A stretch of 49,922 nucleotides of DNA, taken from assembly GCF_020748185.1 (NCBI RefSeq), contig NZ_JAHZMO010000024.1:1-49922 (forward strand), given 5' to 3'. Within the stretch, counting starts at the first letter, position 1; every line of letters begins with the position of its first letter. The position numbers were made by a program, and so were the translations under genes. This DNA is from Terrisporobacter petrolearius. Lineage in GTDB: Bacteria; Bacillota; Clostridia; Peptostreptococcales; Peptostreptococcaceae. Of this stretch, positions 1 to 8,636 are shown piece by piece. The notes under the pieces are model-generated. The model was not told where the DNA came from, ran no database searches, and worked only from the letters and a program-made list of their open reading frames with translations.

Positions 1-129
1 CTAGTTGATACAAGAGATTCAAAAGAAATCACAAAACTTATAGAGGAATATATTTATTTCTACAATCACGAACGTGTACAAATAAAAAATGGCATGAGTC
101 CAGTTGAATACCGAACACATGCCGCTTGA
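1..129 (+). pseudogene. IS3-family transposase, C-terminal end (cut by window edge)
   Basis: The reading frame is open from the first base and ends at TGA 127-129. The last residues include FYNHERVQ, then NGMSPVEYR, the classic C-terminal signature of the IS3 OrfB integrase (DDE type). Only about 42 residues are inside the window, so it cannot be judged intact or broken. The terminal inverted repeat follows at 147-165, as expected for the right end of such an element. Confidence 0.85.
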
Positions 130-146
130 AGTGCCTTTTTTATGAG

Positions 147-165
147 TGTCTACTTGACAGGGTCA
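147..165. repeat. Right terminal inverted repeat of the IS3-like element
   Basis: The stretch tgtctacttgacagggtca lies 17 bases after the transposase stop. It is of the kind found at IS3-family ends. Its reverse complement contains TGTCAAGTA, which recurs at 49909-49917. The exact outer boundary is inferred. Confidence 0.6.
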
Positions 166-238
166 TAACTATGTTAATAGGTGCTCTCTGTATGTTTATG
201 TTAATCTATTAAAAATTATTATAACAAGTTTTTAATAA

Positions 239-772
239 TTATATTTCTTCTTTATATTCTATATTTAAACTCTTAGAAGATAAGAACTCTTCAACAAAAC
301 TACCTTTTTCAACCACAAAAGTAGTAGATCTACTTCCTTCTATGTTTTTGCCAAAAATCTTATTGCTAATCTTTTCAACTGAACTTGGAATTATTAATTT
401 TCTCAGTTTCACACAGTCAAGTGAATTTTTCCCCATAGATTTTACTGATGATGGTACATTAAGCTCTTTAAGCTTTCCACAAAAGGCAAGCATTCCTTCT
501 GGTATAGCTTTTAGATTTTCTGATAACTTTATTTCTGTCATACACATATTTGATGCAAAGGCAAATTTACCTACTTCCTTAATAGTGTCTGGCATGTACA
601 CTTCTAATAGACTTTTTCCCTCAAAAGCTTCACTAGCAATTTTTGTTACTGGCTTATTTTCAATTGTTTCTGGTATGTTGATTATTTGCTCTTTCCCAAT
701 GTATTCTTTGATTATAATACCTCTGCCTTTTACTTCATAAACATATTCATCTTTTTCATTTTCTTTTGTCAT
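239..772 (-). CDS. Leucine-rich repeat protein (BspA/LRR_5 type), cytoplasmic
   Basis: A 177-residue protein with BspA-like leucine-rich repeats from about residue 30 to 145, seen in segments such as IPETIENKPVTKIASEAF, MPDTIKEVGKFAF and VPSSVKSMGKNSL. The period is about 23 residues, with the I/V-P-x-x-V-x-x-I pattern of LRR_5. Such repeats form a curved solenoid used for protein binding. There is no signal peptide, anchor or other domain, so it is probably intracellular, unlike the large surface BspA proteins. The ATG is preceded by a strong GGGGGAGA site. It stands alone between an IS3 remnant and a broken gene. The binding partner is unknown. Confidence 0.8.
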   Translation of the reverse strand: MTKENEKDEYVYEVKGRGIIIKEYIGKEQIINIPETIENKPVTKIASEAFEGKSLLEVYMPDTIKEVGKFAFASNMCMTEIKLSENLKAIPEGMLAFCGKLKELNVPSSVKSMGKNSLDCVKLRKLIIPSSVEKISNKIFGKNIEGSRSTTFVVEKGSFVEEFLSSKSLNIEYKEEI

Positions 773-860
773 CTTTCTGTCTCCCCCTAATATAGATATA
801 TATATTATATCTATTTTGAAAATAATGTAAAGTTATCTAACTAATCTGATAGATTTATAA

Positions 861-1085
861 TTAAATAAGATAAAACAAAAAATAAAATAAGTAATTTAAT
901 AAAAAACACATGGGTAAATTAAATAATAAAAATCCCCAAAATGTATGTCCTAAATTACTACTTGGGCTAAATAATACAAAGTATATTAAATTTGGAGCCA
1001 TAGATCCTAATATTAATCCACTGAAGTTAAAATATTTGCTTCTCAATGGTAGTACAATGGACGGATGGGCAAATTAAAATGGCAT
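861..1085 (-). pseudogene. DUF4184 family protein, broken (nonsense at codon 4, truncated)
   Basis: Reading from ATG at 1085-1083 gives MPF, a stop, then FAHPSIVLPLRSKYFNFSG and LILGSMAPNLIYF. This matches the start of DUF4184 membrane proteins (typically MPF-T-FAHP...). A TAA replaces codon 4. The frame ends after about 74 residues, whereas I recall the family as over 200 residues. The 61-residue open part starting at 1046 is therefore not a real gene. A weak AGGAT site precedes the old ATG. DUF4184 proteins are multi-pass membrane proteins of unknown function. Confidence 0.7.
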
Positions 1086-1121
1086 ATTTATCCTGCTAAT
1101 ATGAGTTTGCTATTCTCCCCA

Positions 1122-1919
1122 CTAAAATCCAGTTAATTCCCATTCTTCTGCATACCCCTTCTCTAAAGCCTCTTCTCTAAGAAAAGCATATAGCTCAGCA
1201 TTTGTACTTTCCACATATGGATTTACATAAAATATAGTAAGTAATCCTAAAGTTAATATTGATAATAAGTACCAACCTATAAATGATATATCCAGTAAAA
1301 GAGCTCCTCCTTTATTACCATACATCATGTTTTTACTTATTTCAAAAGCTCTTTTTCTGCTTATATTAGGATTTTCACTTAATATATAAGGTATCATTCT
1401 ATATTCGTAATATTTTACTATTCCTGGTATTAAAAATAATAGTGACCACAAATATATAAATAAATCTTTCATAAACATGGTGAATATTGAACTTTTAAGT
1501 TTCCCGCTTTTATAAAGGAATAATATACTTTTTACAGGCTTTTCTTTATGCCTAATTCCCATAAAATAATTATTTTTACCTATTATTATAGGGTAGGCTA
1601 TTAGTAATTTAATAAGCAAACTTAAAATAATGGCTACTACAAATATGTTTATAAAGAGTAGGACTAAACCATCTGCAAATATATTTTGAAAAATATTTTT
1701 AGCTCCTCCTTTTAAATCTAGATATGTATCTTCGTATTCTTCTGTGTAGTTTTCGTTGTAGGCACTATTGTAATCCTCTTTAACTTCGTTAATACCATTG
1801 GCTACCTGTCCCATACCCCCTGCTAAAACAAATGCTATAAAACTTACTAGTACTGCTTTCCAATAATACCTTTTAAAATTGATTTTTGCTATTTCTTTTA
1901 ACTGGCTACTTTTCCACAT
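1122..1919 (-). CDS. DUF975 family integral membrane protein
   Basis: A 265-residue multi-pass membrane protein. The N-terminus (WKSSQLKEIAKINFKRYYWKA) and the segment WSLLFLIPGIVKYYEYRMIPYIL followed by an (S/N)xxRAFEISKxMM-like motif are typical of DUF975. Hydrophobic segments occur near residues 21-40, 88-115, 150-170 and 205-232. A polar loop (about residues 45-75, rich in Glu/Tyr/Asn) separates the first two. The function of the family is unknown. It is transcribed alone; the 5' region 1920-2276 holds the terminator of the upstream MATE gene. Confidence 0.85.
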   Translation of the reverse strand: MWKSSQLKEIAKINFKRYYWKAVLVSFIAFVLAGGMGQVANGINEVKEDYNSAYNENYTEEYEDTYLDLKGGAKNIFQNIFADGLVLLFINIFVVAIILSLLIKLLIAYPIIIGKNNYFMGIRHKEKPVKSILFLYKSGKLKSSIFTMFMKDLFIYLWSLLFLIPGIVKYYEYRMIPYILSENPNISRKRAFEISKNMMYGNKGGALLLDISFIGWYLLSILTLGLLTIFYVNPYVESTNAELYAFLREEALEKGYAEEWELTGF

Positions 1920-2170
1920 ATTATCTCCCCTCTCTTTGATATGATTATATCTTAAAACACTGTTATATAATCTTACAGTTTCGTATAGTTTACTTGTATG
2001 GTGTAATCATTCAATATTTTGTGTTTCTATTATTTTCTTTTGTAACTTTCATTTGCACTTTTAACTATATACTTAATAATATTAATTTTAAAATCACAAT
2101 TTTAAAACATTAGGTTTAATTGCACATTTTGGTTACCAAGTGTTATAACTTTGAGCAAATTTAAATAACA
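1920..2170. other. Intergenic region, promoter side of the DUF975 gene
   Basis: AT-rich non-coding stretch between the DUF975 start and the MATE terminator. I see the ribosome site (GGGGAGATA) just before the DUF975 ATG and no convincing small gene. The DUF975 promoter must lie here, but no -10/-35 pair stands out from the AT background. Confidence 0.4.
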
Positions 2171-2171
2171 A

Positions 2172-2220
2172 AATAAGTGTAAACATTTAAGTAGTATTTT
2201 ACTTAACATTTACACTTATT
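2172..2220 (-). terminator. Terminator of the MerR-MATE operon
   Basis: Long hairpin: the arm aataagtgtaaa pairs with tttacacttatt, and the pairing continues into the inner part (ttaagta against tacttaa). It lies 57 bases beyond the MATE stop, with T-rich sequence following on the minus strand. Confidence 0.7.
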
Positions 2221-2276
2221 TTTTTAACACTTTAATCAAGTTTAAACTTAAATACAAAGTTAAATTTAACAATGTA

Positions 2277-3608
2277 CTAATATTCAGTCTGTTTTTTAGT
2301 TCTATTTTTTAATAATTTAAAACATATAATTATTGTTATTACTTCTGCAAAAACTATACTTCCCCATATTCCATTTATTCCAAATATATATGGAAGTATA
2401 AAAATCCCTACTGCTATAAACAATAGGCCTCTACTAACTGCCACTATTATAGAAGACATAGGGTCATCTATTGCAGTAAAGTATGATGATATTAATATAT
2501 TAACACCATTAAATAAAAATGCTATTCCGTAAATTTTTGCACCTGTTGTAGCCATTTCTAGTACTGATTTCCCATCCTTTAAGAAAACATTTATAAGCGG
2601 CTGTGAGAACATCTCCATAACTATAAATATTATTATCCCAATTAATAAATTAACTATAATTGATGCTTTTAATGTTTTATTTACTCTTTCTTCATTTTCT
2701 GCACCATAATTGTAGCTTATTATTGGTCCTACTCCATCTGCTATTCCAAATAACACCATATACCCTACTTGAGCTATATAGTTTATTATAGAAAATGCAG
2801 CAATTCCACTTTCTCCTGCTATTTTCATCAATGCTGTATTAAATAAAAACATTGAAAGTCCATTTGAAAGTGATGAAATCCCTTCTGAAGATCCATTGTA
2901 TACCATTGGAAATAAGCAACTCCCATCAAATTTTCCTTTATATAGGTTAACAACAGTACTTTTGTTTAAAAAAGGTATTATGTTAATAAAAAAGGCTGAT
3001 GCGTAAGAGATTCCAGTAGCTACAGCTGCTCCTTTTATTCCTAGACTAAGCTTATTTATTAATAAATAATCTAAAACCACGTTTAATAATACTGCTAAAA
3101 TCATACTTACCAGTGAAATATTAGACTTACCAATTGTTCTAACTATCATTTCAAATAAAAACATTAGGGAAACAAAAACTATAAAGTAAGATATAATTTT
3201 AATATAAGTTGAAGCGCCTTCCAAAAGCACTTCATTAGCACCTAAGAATATAGCTATTTTATCACTAAAGAATATCCCAAACACCATTACTAATGTAGAA
3301 ATTAAAGTAAGTAAGATTAATGAAGTTCTAAAAATATTTTGTGCTTTTTCATTTTCTCCCTTCCCTAAATTTATTCCAATTATACTTTGCGCACCTACGC
3401 CTATTACAAGGGCATAAGCCATTACTATTTGCATATAAGTCTGAACTATGTTTACTGCCGCTAAGGCATTTTCTCCTATAACATTACCTACAAATAGTCC
3501 ATCTATTATTCCTTGTATTCCTAAAAATACCATACCTATAATACTTGGAATAGTAAATTTAATAAATAATTTTGAAAGTTTTTCTGTTTTTAATATTTTC
3601 TGATCCAT
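2277..3608 (-). CDS. MATE family efflux transporter
   Basis: A 443-residue protein with about twelve membrane segments in two homologous halves, typical of MATE exporters. These expel drugs or organic cations against an Na+ or H+ gradient. Typical features are KLFIKFTIPSIIGM near the start, the GLFVGNVIGENALAA loop between TM1 and TM2, and the second-half equivalent NYGAENEERVNKTLK. I start it at the ATG at 3608 because AGAGGTGAT precedes it; a frame extension to 3650 lacks a site. It lies 69 bases downstream of a MerR regulator on the same strand, which probably controls it. Substrate not predictable. Confidence 0.9.
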   Translation of the reverse strand: MDQKILKTEKLSKLFIKFTIPSIIGMVFLGIQGIIDGLFVGNVIGENALAAVNIVQTYMQIVMAYALVIGVGAQSIIGINLGKGENEKAQNIFRTSLILLTLISTLVMVFGIFFSDKIAIFLGANEVLLEGASTYIKIISYFIVFVSLMFLFEMIVRTIGKSNISLVSMILAVLLNVVLDYLLINKLSLGIKGAAVATGISYASAFFINIIPFLNKSTVVNLYKGKFDGSCLFPMVYNGSSEGISSLSNGLSMFLFNTALMKIAGESGIAAFSIINYIAQVGYMVLFGIADGVGPIISYNYGAENEERVNKTLKASIIVNLLIGIIIFIVMEMFSQPLINVFLKDGKSVLEMATTGAKIYGIAFLFNGVNILISSYFTAIDDPMSSIIVAVSRGLLFIAVGIFILPYIFGINGIWGSIVFAEVITIIICFKLLKNRTKKQTEY

Positions 3609-3677
3609 ACTTATCACCTCTTGATAAGTATAAAGTTTTGTGTAACACAAATGTCAACATATTTATTTTATTCATAA

Positions 3678-4487
3678 TCATATTTCTAAAGGAACAGTAA
3701 TCTCCATAAAGTTTATAGTTCCTTTTTCATTGTAAACACTCCATATCCAGCTTATACCTATATCTATATTTAATTCTTTATCATTATCATAGTAGTGGTT
3801 TAAAATAGAAGTAATATACTTTTCTAATTCATCAAAAGTTCCTACAAACTTTGTTTTTATTGCTTTTTCACTATAGGTTTTTTTAAATATTTTTTTATTC
3901 TCAGGTATTATTAAATTATATGCATCTTTTTCGTATATTCCCATATTCATTTCATCATAGATTAATGAATTACAATCTTTTGCCTTATATGATGTTATCC
4001 ATTGTTCTAAATACATTGGCTTTAATGAGCTATCTTTTTGTTTAACTTTTCTATTTATAATAGCATCAATAGGGATATATATTATAGTATTTTCTTCTTT
4101 TACTATATTTAATTGCTCAAAGTTATAGTTATTTTTAAAATCCATCATTTCATTTAATATTTTTTTCTTTTCTTTAGCTTGTTCTTTTATTTTTAACAAA
4201 TGATCAATTTTCTCATCTATTGTTTTTTCTTGTAATTCTATAAGCTCTATGTAATTATCTATACTTTCATTTCCAATAACATCTTTAATATTTGAAAGTG
4301 GTAATTCTAAATATTTTGCATCTAATATTAAATCTAATATTTCCATTTCTTTAATTGAATAATATCTATAGCCATTTTCTTCATTTACTATTGGTTTAAG
4401 TAAACCTATTCTATCATAATGCCTAAGGGTCTCTGCAGTAGTATTGAATAGTCTACTCGCTTGCCCGACTGTCATCTTCCATTCCAT
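3678..4487 (-). CDS. MerR family regulator with C-terminal effector-binding domain
   Basis: A 269-residue protein. Residues 5-75 are a MerR winged-helix domain (VGQASRLFNTTAETLRHYD, then IGLLKP and NGYRYYS). A helical dimerisation linker rich in Lys/Glu spans about residues 78-120. The rest (about 125-269) resembles a GyrI-like drug-sensing fold, as in BmrR-type regulators. It is followed directly by a MATE exporter, which suggests ligand-induced activation of that pump. The start has AAGGAGT at good spacing. A small membrane protein ends 30 bases upstream and may share the transcript. Confidence 0.88.
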   Translation of the reverse strand: MEWKMTVGQASRLFNTTAETLRHYDRIGLLKPIVNEENGYRYYSIKEMEILDLILDAKYLELPLSNIKDVIGNESIDNYIELIELQEKTIDEKIDHLLKIKEQAKEKKKILNEMMDFKNNYNFEQLNIVKEENTIIYIPIDAIINRKVKQKDSSLKPMYLEQWITSYKAKDCNSLIYDEMNMGIYEKDAYNLIIPENKKIFKKTYSEKAIKTKFVGTFDELEKYITSILNHYYDNDKELNIDIGISWIWSVYNEKGTINFMEITVPLEI

Positions 4488-4517
4488 ATTATTTACTCCT
4501 TTTAATAGCTTATAACC

Positions 4518-4721
4518 TTACTTCTTATCCCTAATTGCTTGTGTAAGCTTTTTTATATTGTTATTAATACAGATTAATACAATTATTATAACAATTCCAA
4601 CACCTGAAAAAGAATCTCCACAATCGTGGTTTTCTTTTAACTCTTCTACCGCACTACTTATATTCTCCATAGAAGTTGATATATCTTGTAATTGTTCCTC
4701 TACGCCATTCACATTACTCAC
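4518..4721 (-). CDS. Small single-pass membrane protein, unknown
   Basis: A 67-residue protein. The N-terminal half is amphipathic and heptad-like (VEEQLQDISTSMENISSAV), suggesting a short coiled coil. A central membrane helix covers about residues 42-54 (VGIVIIIVLICIN). The tail is basic (IKKLTQAIRDKK). The ATG is preceded by TTAGGGGTGAG. The stop is 30 bases before the MerR start, so they may be co-transcribed. The layout recalls small holin-like or XpaC-like accessory proteins, but I do not recognise the family. Confidence 0.6.
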   Translation of the reverse strand: MSNVNGVEEQLQDISTSMENISSAVEELKENHDCGDSFSGVGIVIIIVLICINNNIKKLTQAIRDKK

Positions 4722-4925
4722 CCCTAACTTATTATGAATTTAGTTTTTAGATTAAATTTAATTAAAATAATAATTAAACATTATTATGATTGGTGCTCGT
4801 ATTCGTTTTATGATTACTACGATTTAAAAAAATGCAATTTCCATTACTCCCTCCTTAAAATAAAATCATGTTGATTCACTCGATATGACTATTTTATTTT
4901 TTTAGTTATTATCGAAATTATCACT

Positions 4926-5053
4926 TCAATAAACCTTTTTACTATCATCTATGAGATAAATTTTTTGCTCCTTTGAAAGATTTTCTGTATAGTAAGAATT
5001 TAAATACTCGACTAACTTTTCAGTATAATAATCTATATATTCAACTATATATT
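4926..5053 (-). pseudogene. Remnant of a small acidic gene, unknown
   Basis: On the minus strand about 42 codons read like protein (VEYIDYYTEKLVEYLNSYY, then TENLSKEQKIYLIDDSKK) and end at a TGA. There is no start codon or ribosome site in frame; the frame is closed just upstream. I read it as the tail of a lost gene. The rest of 4722-5182 shows no other coding signal and must include the promoter of the secreted gene downstream. Confidence 0.35.
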
Positions 5054-5182
5054 ATTTGATTTCATATCATTAATCAATAAATTTGAATAACCTTATGAAA
5101 TTGTAAGTTATATTTATCCTTTTATAATTTTTTTATAAAGGGTGTATAAAAGCTTCTTTAAAGAGAATATCTGTGTTTACCT

Positions 5183-5875
5183 TTGGAAAAACTAACGTTG
5201 AATTTAATAAAAAGGAGAATTAAATATGAAAAAATTTTTAAAGGTTCATTATTATCATTATTTTTACTAACGCTTATTTTCATCCCATTTAAATCACAAG
5301 CTTTGGAAACTATCTCTTCTAATGATGTATCTTACAATAAAGCTACCTGCGATTTAAGAATGTTACAAAGAAAACTTTGGATAGATCATGTATCTTGGAC
5401 TAGAAATACCATTATTAGTGATTTATCTTCACTAGAAGATACAGGTCCTGTATTAGAAAGACTTCTTAAAAATCAAGATGATACTGGAAATTCAATTAAG
5501 CCTTATTATGGAGAAGAGGCAGGAAATAAACTTGCTTCATTATTAAGAGAGCATATAGAACTTGCAGTTAAGGTTACTGATTCTGCTAAAAGTGGAAACA
5601 AAACTGATTTAGAAAAATACAATAAACTTTGGTATGAAAATGCTGATAAAATAGCTGAATTTTTAAGTTCTGCTAATCCTAACTATTCACAAAAAGTTCT
5701 AAAAGACATGTTACACAAACATTTACAATATGTTACAGACCAAGTTGTTGCTAGGTTAAATAAAGATTGGAATGCAGATATTAAAGCATATAATAAGGGC
5801 GAAGATCATATGATTGAATTTGCAGATATTATTACCCAAGGTATAATAAAGCAATTTCCTCAAAAATTTAAATAG
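5183..5875 (+). CDS. Secreted protein of the family often mislabelled acetylglutamate kinase; start out of frame
   Basis: The mature part (from about residue 40) contains RMLQRKLWIDHVSWTRNTII, IKPYYGEEAGNKLASLL, KLWYENADKIAEFLSSANP and a C-terminal IIKQFPQKF. I recognise a firmicute family of secreted helical proteins annotated, without support, as acetylglutamate kinase. Function unknown. A signal peptide is present (KGSLLSLFLLTLIFIPFKSQA). The only good start is ATG 5226 after AAAAAGGAG, but it is one base out of frame with the protein; restoring one A in the run at 5229-5234 gives MKKIFKGSLL. The in-frame TTG at 5183 has no ribosome site. It is either phase-variable, broken, or an assembly error. 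Confidence 0.75.
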   Translation: MEKLTLNLIKRRIKYEKIFKGSLLSLFLLTLIFIPFKSQALETISSNDVSYNKATCDLRMLQRKLWIDHVSWTRNTIISDLSSLEDTGPVLERLLKNQDDTGNSIKPYYGEEAGNKLASLLREHIELAVKVTDSAKSGNKTDLEKYNKLWYENADKIAEFLSSANPNYSQKVLKDMLHKHLQYVTDQVVARLNKDWNADIKAYNKGEDHMIEFADIITQGIIKQFPQKFK

Positions 5876-5881
5876 TTATAA

Positions 5882-5920
5882 AAAGAACTGTATCACTTAT
5901 ATATGATATGGCTCTTTTTT
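5882..5920 (+). terminator. Terminator after the secreted gene (degenerate copy of hairpin family 1)
   Basis: Imperfect hairpin containing gtatcacttatatatgata followed by a T6 run, a few bases after the stop. The core resembles the ccgtatcac...gtgatacgg terminators elsewhere in the window. Confidence 0.6.
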
Positions 5921-6033
5921 ATTTTATTAATCAAATTAAAATATTTAATTTTTTCTATCCACTTACATTTGAATAAACTTTAATGCAACAGTATAAACTA
6001 TTCTTAAATTATTAATTTAGAAAGGACACCAAA

Positions 6034-6558
6034 ATGAAGAAAAAATGCATACTCGTAGGTTTATTATTAATTTCGCTTTTCATGACAAATAATTATACAA
6101 GCTTTGCTGCTCAATCTGAACTATCAGTACCTCCAATGTATAAAAATTTAAAAGGAAAAGATGAACTAATTGGATTTCTTAGTGAAATAGAAACATTGAG
6201 AGAAAATATAAATACTATAACTATAACCCCAGCAACAGTAAAAGAAAGTTCTAGTAAAATAAAAAGGGAAATAAATTTTTATATATCTGAAATGGCATCA
6301 ATAGAAAATTCAATAAAAATGTTTGATAAAAAATATAATAACTCTCCGCCAGATTTATTATTTTCTCAACAAATTAGTTTTATATTAGATTCCTATAAGA
6401 TGAGTTTAAATCAACAGTTAGTACTAATTGATGGAATTATGAACAACGAAGTTGAGGCAACTCACCTTTTTCATTCTGATTATTTAACATATATATACTA
6501 CTATTTGAATTTAGGTGATCAGATGATTTCATATATTGAGACATTTTATAATTTATAA
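6034..6558 (+). CDS. Small secreted protein, unknown
   Basis: A 174-residue protein with a clear Sec signal peptide (basic MKKK, hydrophobic core ILVGLLLISLFM, cleavage near SFAA, about residue 26). There is no lipobox. The mature protein is predicted helical (SEIETLRENINT, SEMASIENSIKMFDKKY) and has no Cys. AGAAAGGACACC precedes the ATG. It follows another secreted helical protein, but a terminator separates them. I do not recognise the family. Confidence 0.7.
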   Translation: MKKKCILVGLLLISLFMTNNYTSFAAQSELSVPPMYKNLKGKDELIGFLSEIETLRENINTITITPATVKESSSKIKREINFYISEMASIENSIKMFDKKYNNSPPDLLFSQQISFILDSYKMSLNQQLVLIDGIMNNEVEATHLFHSDYLTYIYYYLNLGDQMISYIETFYNL

Positions 6559-6590
6559 TGTTTTCTCAATTACATTACTTATTATAAATA

Positions 6591-6632
6591 AAAAGGTAGA
6601 TATGGACTTTTATTTTCCACACCTACCTTTTT
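6591..6632. terminator. Bidirectional terminator between convergent genes
   Basis: The arm aaaaggtagatatgga pairs imperfectly with tccacacctacctttt. T-rich flanks occur on both strands. It lies between the plus gene ending at 6558 and the minus gene ending at 6672. Confidence 0.7.
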
Positions 6633-6671
6633 ATATGTAATGATATTGACTTACTTTATACCTTCTCTTAT

Positions 6672-6947
6672 TTAATAATAAATTAGTCCATGTCTTCCTT
6701 TGCCTTTCATAAACGCAAAGGAAAACTTCCTAGGATAAAATCTTCTATCAAAATACCGTACTAATTTTTTATCTCTACCTACAACTTTTACTTTATTTTT
6801 AAAATTTGAATTAGTCCAATATAAATATATTCCCTTCTTTTGATTATATTTTAATATTTTTGAGCAAGTTGCGTATGATGACAAAATGGATATAAAAATA
6901 ATTGATAATACACAAATAGATACTATTATTGATTTCTTAAATTTCAT
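6672..6947 (-). CDS. Small secreted basic protein, unknown
   Basis: A 91-residue protein. The N-terminal signal peptide or membrane anchor covers about residues 8-26 (IVSICVLSIIFISILSSYA). The mature part is strongly basic and aromatic (YLYWTNSNFKNKVKVVGRDK, RYFDRRFYPRKFSFAF) with one Cys near the cleavage site. A perfect TAAGGAGGT site precedes the ATG. The charge would suit cell-wall or membrane binding, but there is no recognisable family. Confidence 0.6.
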   Translation of the reverse strand: MKFKKSIIVSICVLSIIFISILSSYATCSKILKYNQKKGIYLYWTNSNFKNKVKVVGRDKKLVRYFDRRFYPRKFSFAFMKGKGRHGLIYY

Positions 6948-7058
6948 AAAAACCTCCTTATAAACCCTACCTATAATATATACGACAAATTAAGCAAGAA
7001 AGTTTGCCATATTTTTAAAATTTATTTCATTTTTTATTTAATAAGCTACAAACATATA

Positions 7059-7282
7059 CTATTTCATCAATTTACCTAACAAAAACAATGCTTTTAGAAA
7101 AGATACAAGGCATATATAAACTCCTATTATAATTCCACTTACTATTTCAGAATTTGATAGTTGTAGTAATGTAATATTCTTAAATGGGCATCCATAACCT
7201 ATTGCAATGAAAAAAGAATCTTGCCTATAATTATTATAAACAGTACTAATAAAATACTTAAATTTCTATTACTTAAATTCAT
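7059..7282 (-). pseudogene. Small membrane protein gene, frameshifted
   Basis: ATG at 7282 opens MNLSNRNLSILLVLFIIIIG and closes after 27 codons at TAG. One frame over, the protein continues as FFIAIGYGCPFKNITLLQ, then SNSEIVSGIIIGVYICLVSF and LKALFLLGKLMK to TAG at 7061-7059. Together these give about 74 residues with two membrane helices. A single indel around 7195-7205 separates the halves. Family unknown. The remaining sequence between 6948 and 7547 holds only a terminator. Confidence 0.5.
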
Positions 7283-7414
7283 GTTGTTACCTATTTTCTT
7301 AAATCGTACATGATTATATATTGACACTTTATTTATTTATAATCAATAAATAAAAATTGTAAATCAATATATTTTTATTTATAAACATATAATAATAACT
7401 TTCTTATGCATAAA

Positions 7415-7452
7415 AAAGAGCTTCGCACTATTTTTATATACGCGAGCTCTTT
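7415..7452 (-). terminator. Terminator of the DUF2935 gene
   Basis: Hairpin of aaagagcttcgc with gcgagctcttt (one bulge). A T6 run follows on the minus strand, about 100 bases past the DUF2935 stop. Confidence 0.7.
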
Positions 7453-7547
7453 AATATCATATTGATACTATATATTTTTTGTAAAAAGCAATATCACTTA
7501 CTTATAATACATCCTTTCCATTCACCAATATTTGTTCATCAAAATAA

Positions 7548-8463
7548 TTACATTTTTTTATAAGTTTCTAATAATCTAATATAATGATTCGCTTCTCTTA
7601 GTACATGATCTCCAAGTAGAGGTAATATTATAGATCTTATTATACATTTAGAAATGCCCTCTGTACCTGCTTGTTTAAAATCCTTAAGTTGAACAGTTTG
7701 ATTTAATGTTTGGTCTGTAACACTATTTATGGTCATATCAGTCATAGCCTGAGCTTCTTTCATTAAATCATTAAATACATCTGCAAATTCATCTGCAGCA
7801 TCAATTAAATCCTCTTCAGTAGGATCAAGTAATCCCCTTATAAATTGTGAATGTTCCATCATAATTTGATCCCAAAATAACTCAGTCTCTCTAACATCCT
7901 TAGAGTCAATATCCACCCTATTTTCAAGATCATTTACTAATGATAAATATAACTGGGCTTCACGAGTTATATGTTCAATAAGTAATGGATAATTAACTGT
8001 AAATAAATTACATGATAAGACACCATTTAATATCCTTTTCTTAAAATTAATAAGTCCATTAAGTAGCCTTTTTGCATTCATATTTAAGTTGATTTACATA
8101 GTTTACTAAATTAGAGCTAACTTGAGGATTATTTCCACTACGTAACCTTGATTCCATAGTAGTTATATTTTTATCTATCTGTATACCTGTCAATGCTTGA
8201 GTTTTTTCTTCTGCTCCCAATGTATAATCAGTTATAATTTCTCCAGAGTTTAAAACATTTGATCTTATTATGCCATTGCTGGCACTTACTGCAAATGATA
8301 ATAATTTTTCAAATTGATTTTTATAATGTTCTGCCTCTTTAGCTAGCTCCGAGTCTTTAGCTGTAAATCCAGCTTCTAAAAAAAGGCTGTGTTCCTTCAT
8401 TATCCTTCCAAAGAATAAATGTAGTTCAAGTGATAAAATAGCATAGCTTTGATCGTTTATCAT
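7548..8463 (-). pseudogene. DUF2935 protein split by a frameshift (138- and 177-residue pieces)
   Basis: DUF2935 proteins are about 270-310 residues and consist of two ferritin-like helical bundles. Here the first bundle is in one frame (8463 to 8059: MINDQSYAILSLELHLFFG through NLVNYVNQL). The second is in another (8081 to 7548: NAKRLLNGLINFKKRILNG through YIRLLETYKKM), overlapping 23 bases. Removing one A from the run near 8083-8085 joins them as NYVNQLNMNAKRLLNG. The start at 8463 has GGAGGTTAAT. The second ATG has no ribosome site of its own. So it is either a pseudogene, a frameshifting gene, or a homopolymer sequencing error. Function of the family unknown. Confidence 0.75.
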
Positions 8464-8636
8464 ATTAACCTCCAAAAATAAGTTTTCTACATTTTATGTA
8501 TTGGAATATTAATATATGATAAAAGTAGTATCTTTAGGTTTCTAAACGAATATTATTATAAATATATGAATAGTATTTTTGTATTAAAAATTTCTATTTG
8601 TTGCTAAATTGCTTATTTTAATTTGGAGGACAAAAT

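Noticed and set aside
5183..5875. A true acetylglutamate kinase (arginine synthesis)
   Set aside because: The protein is secreted and helical with no amino-acid-kinase motifs; the name is a propagated error for this family.
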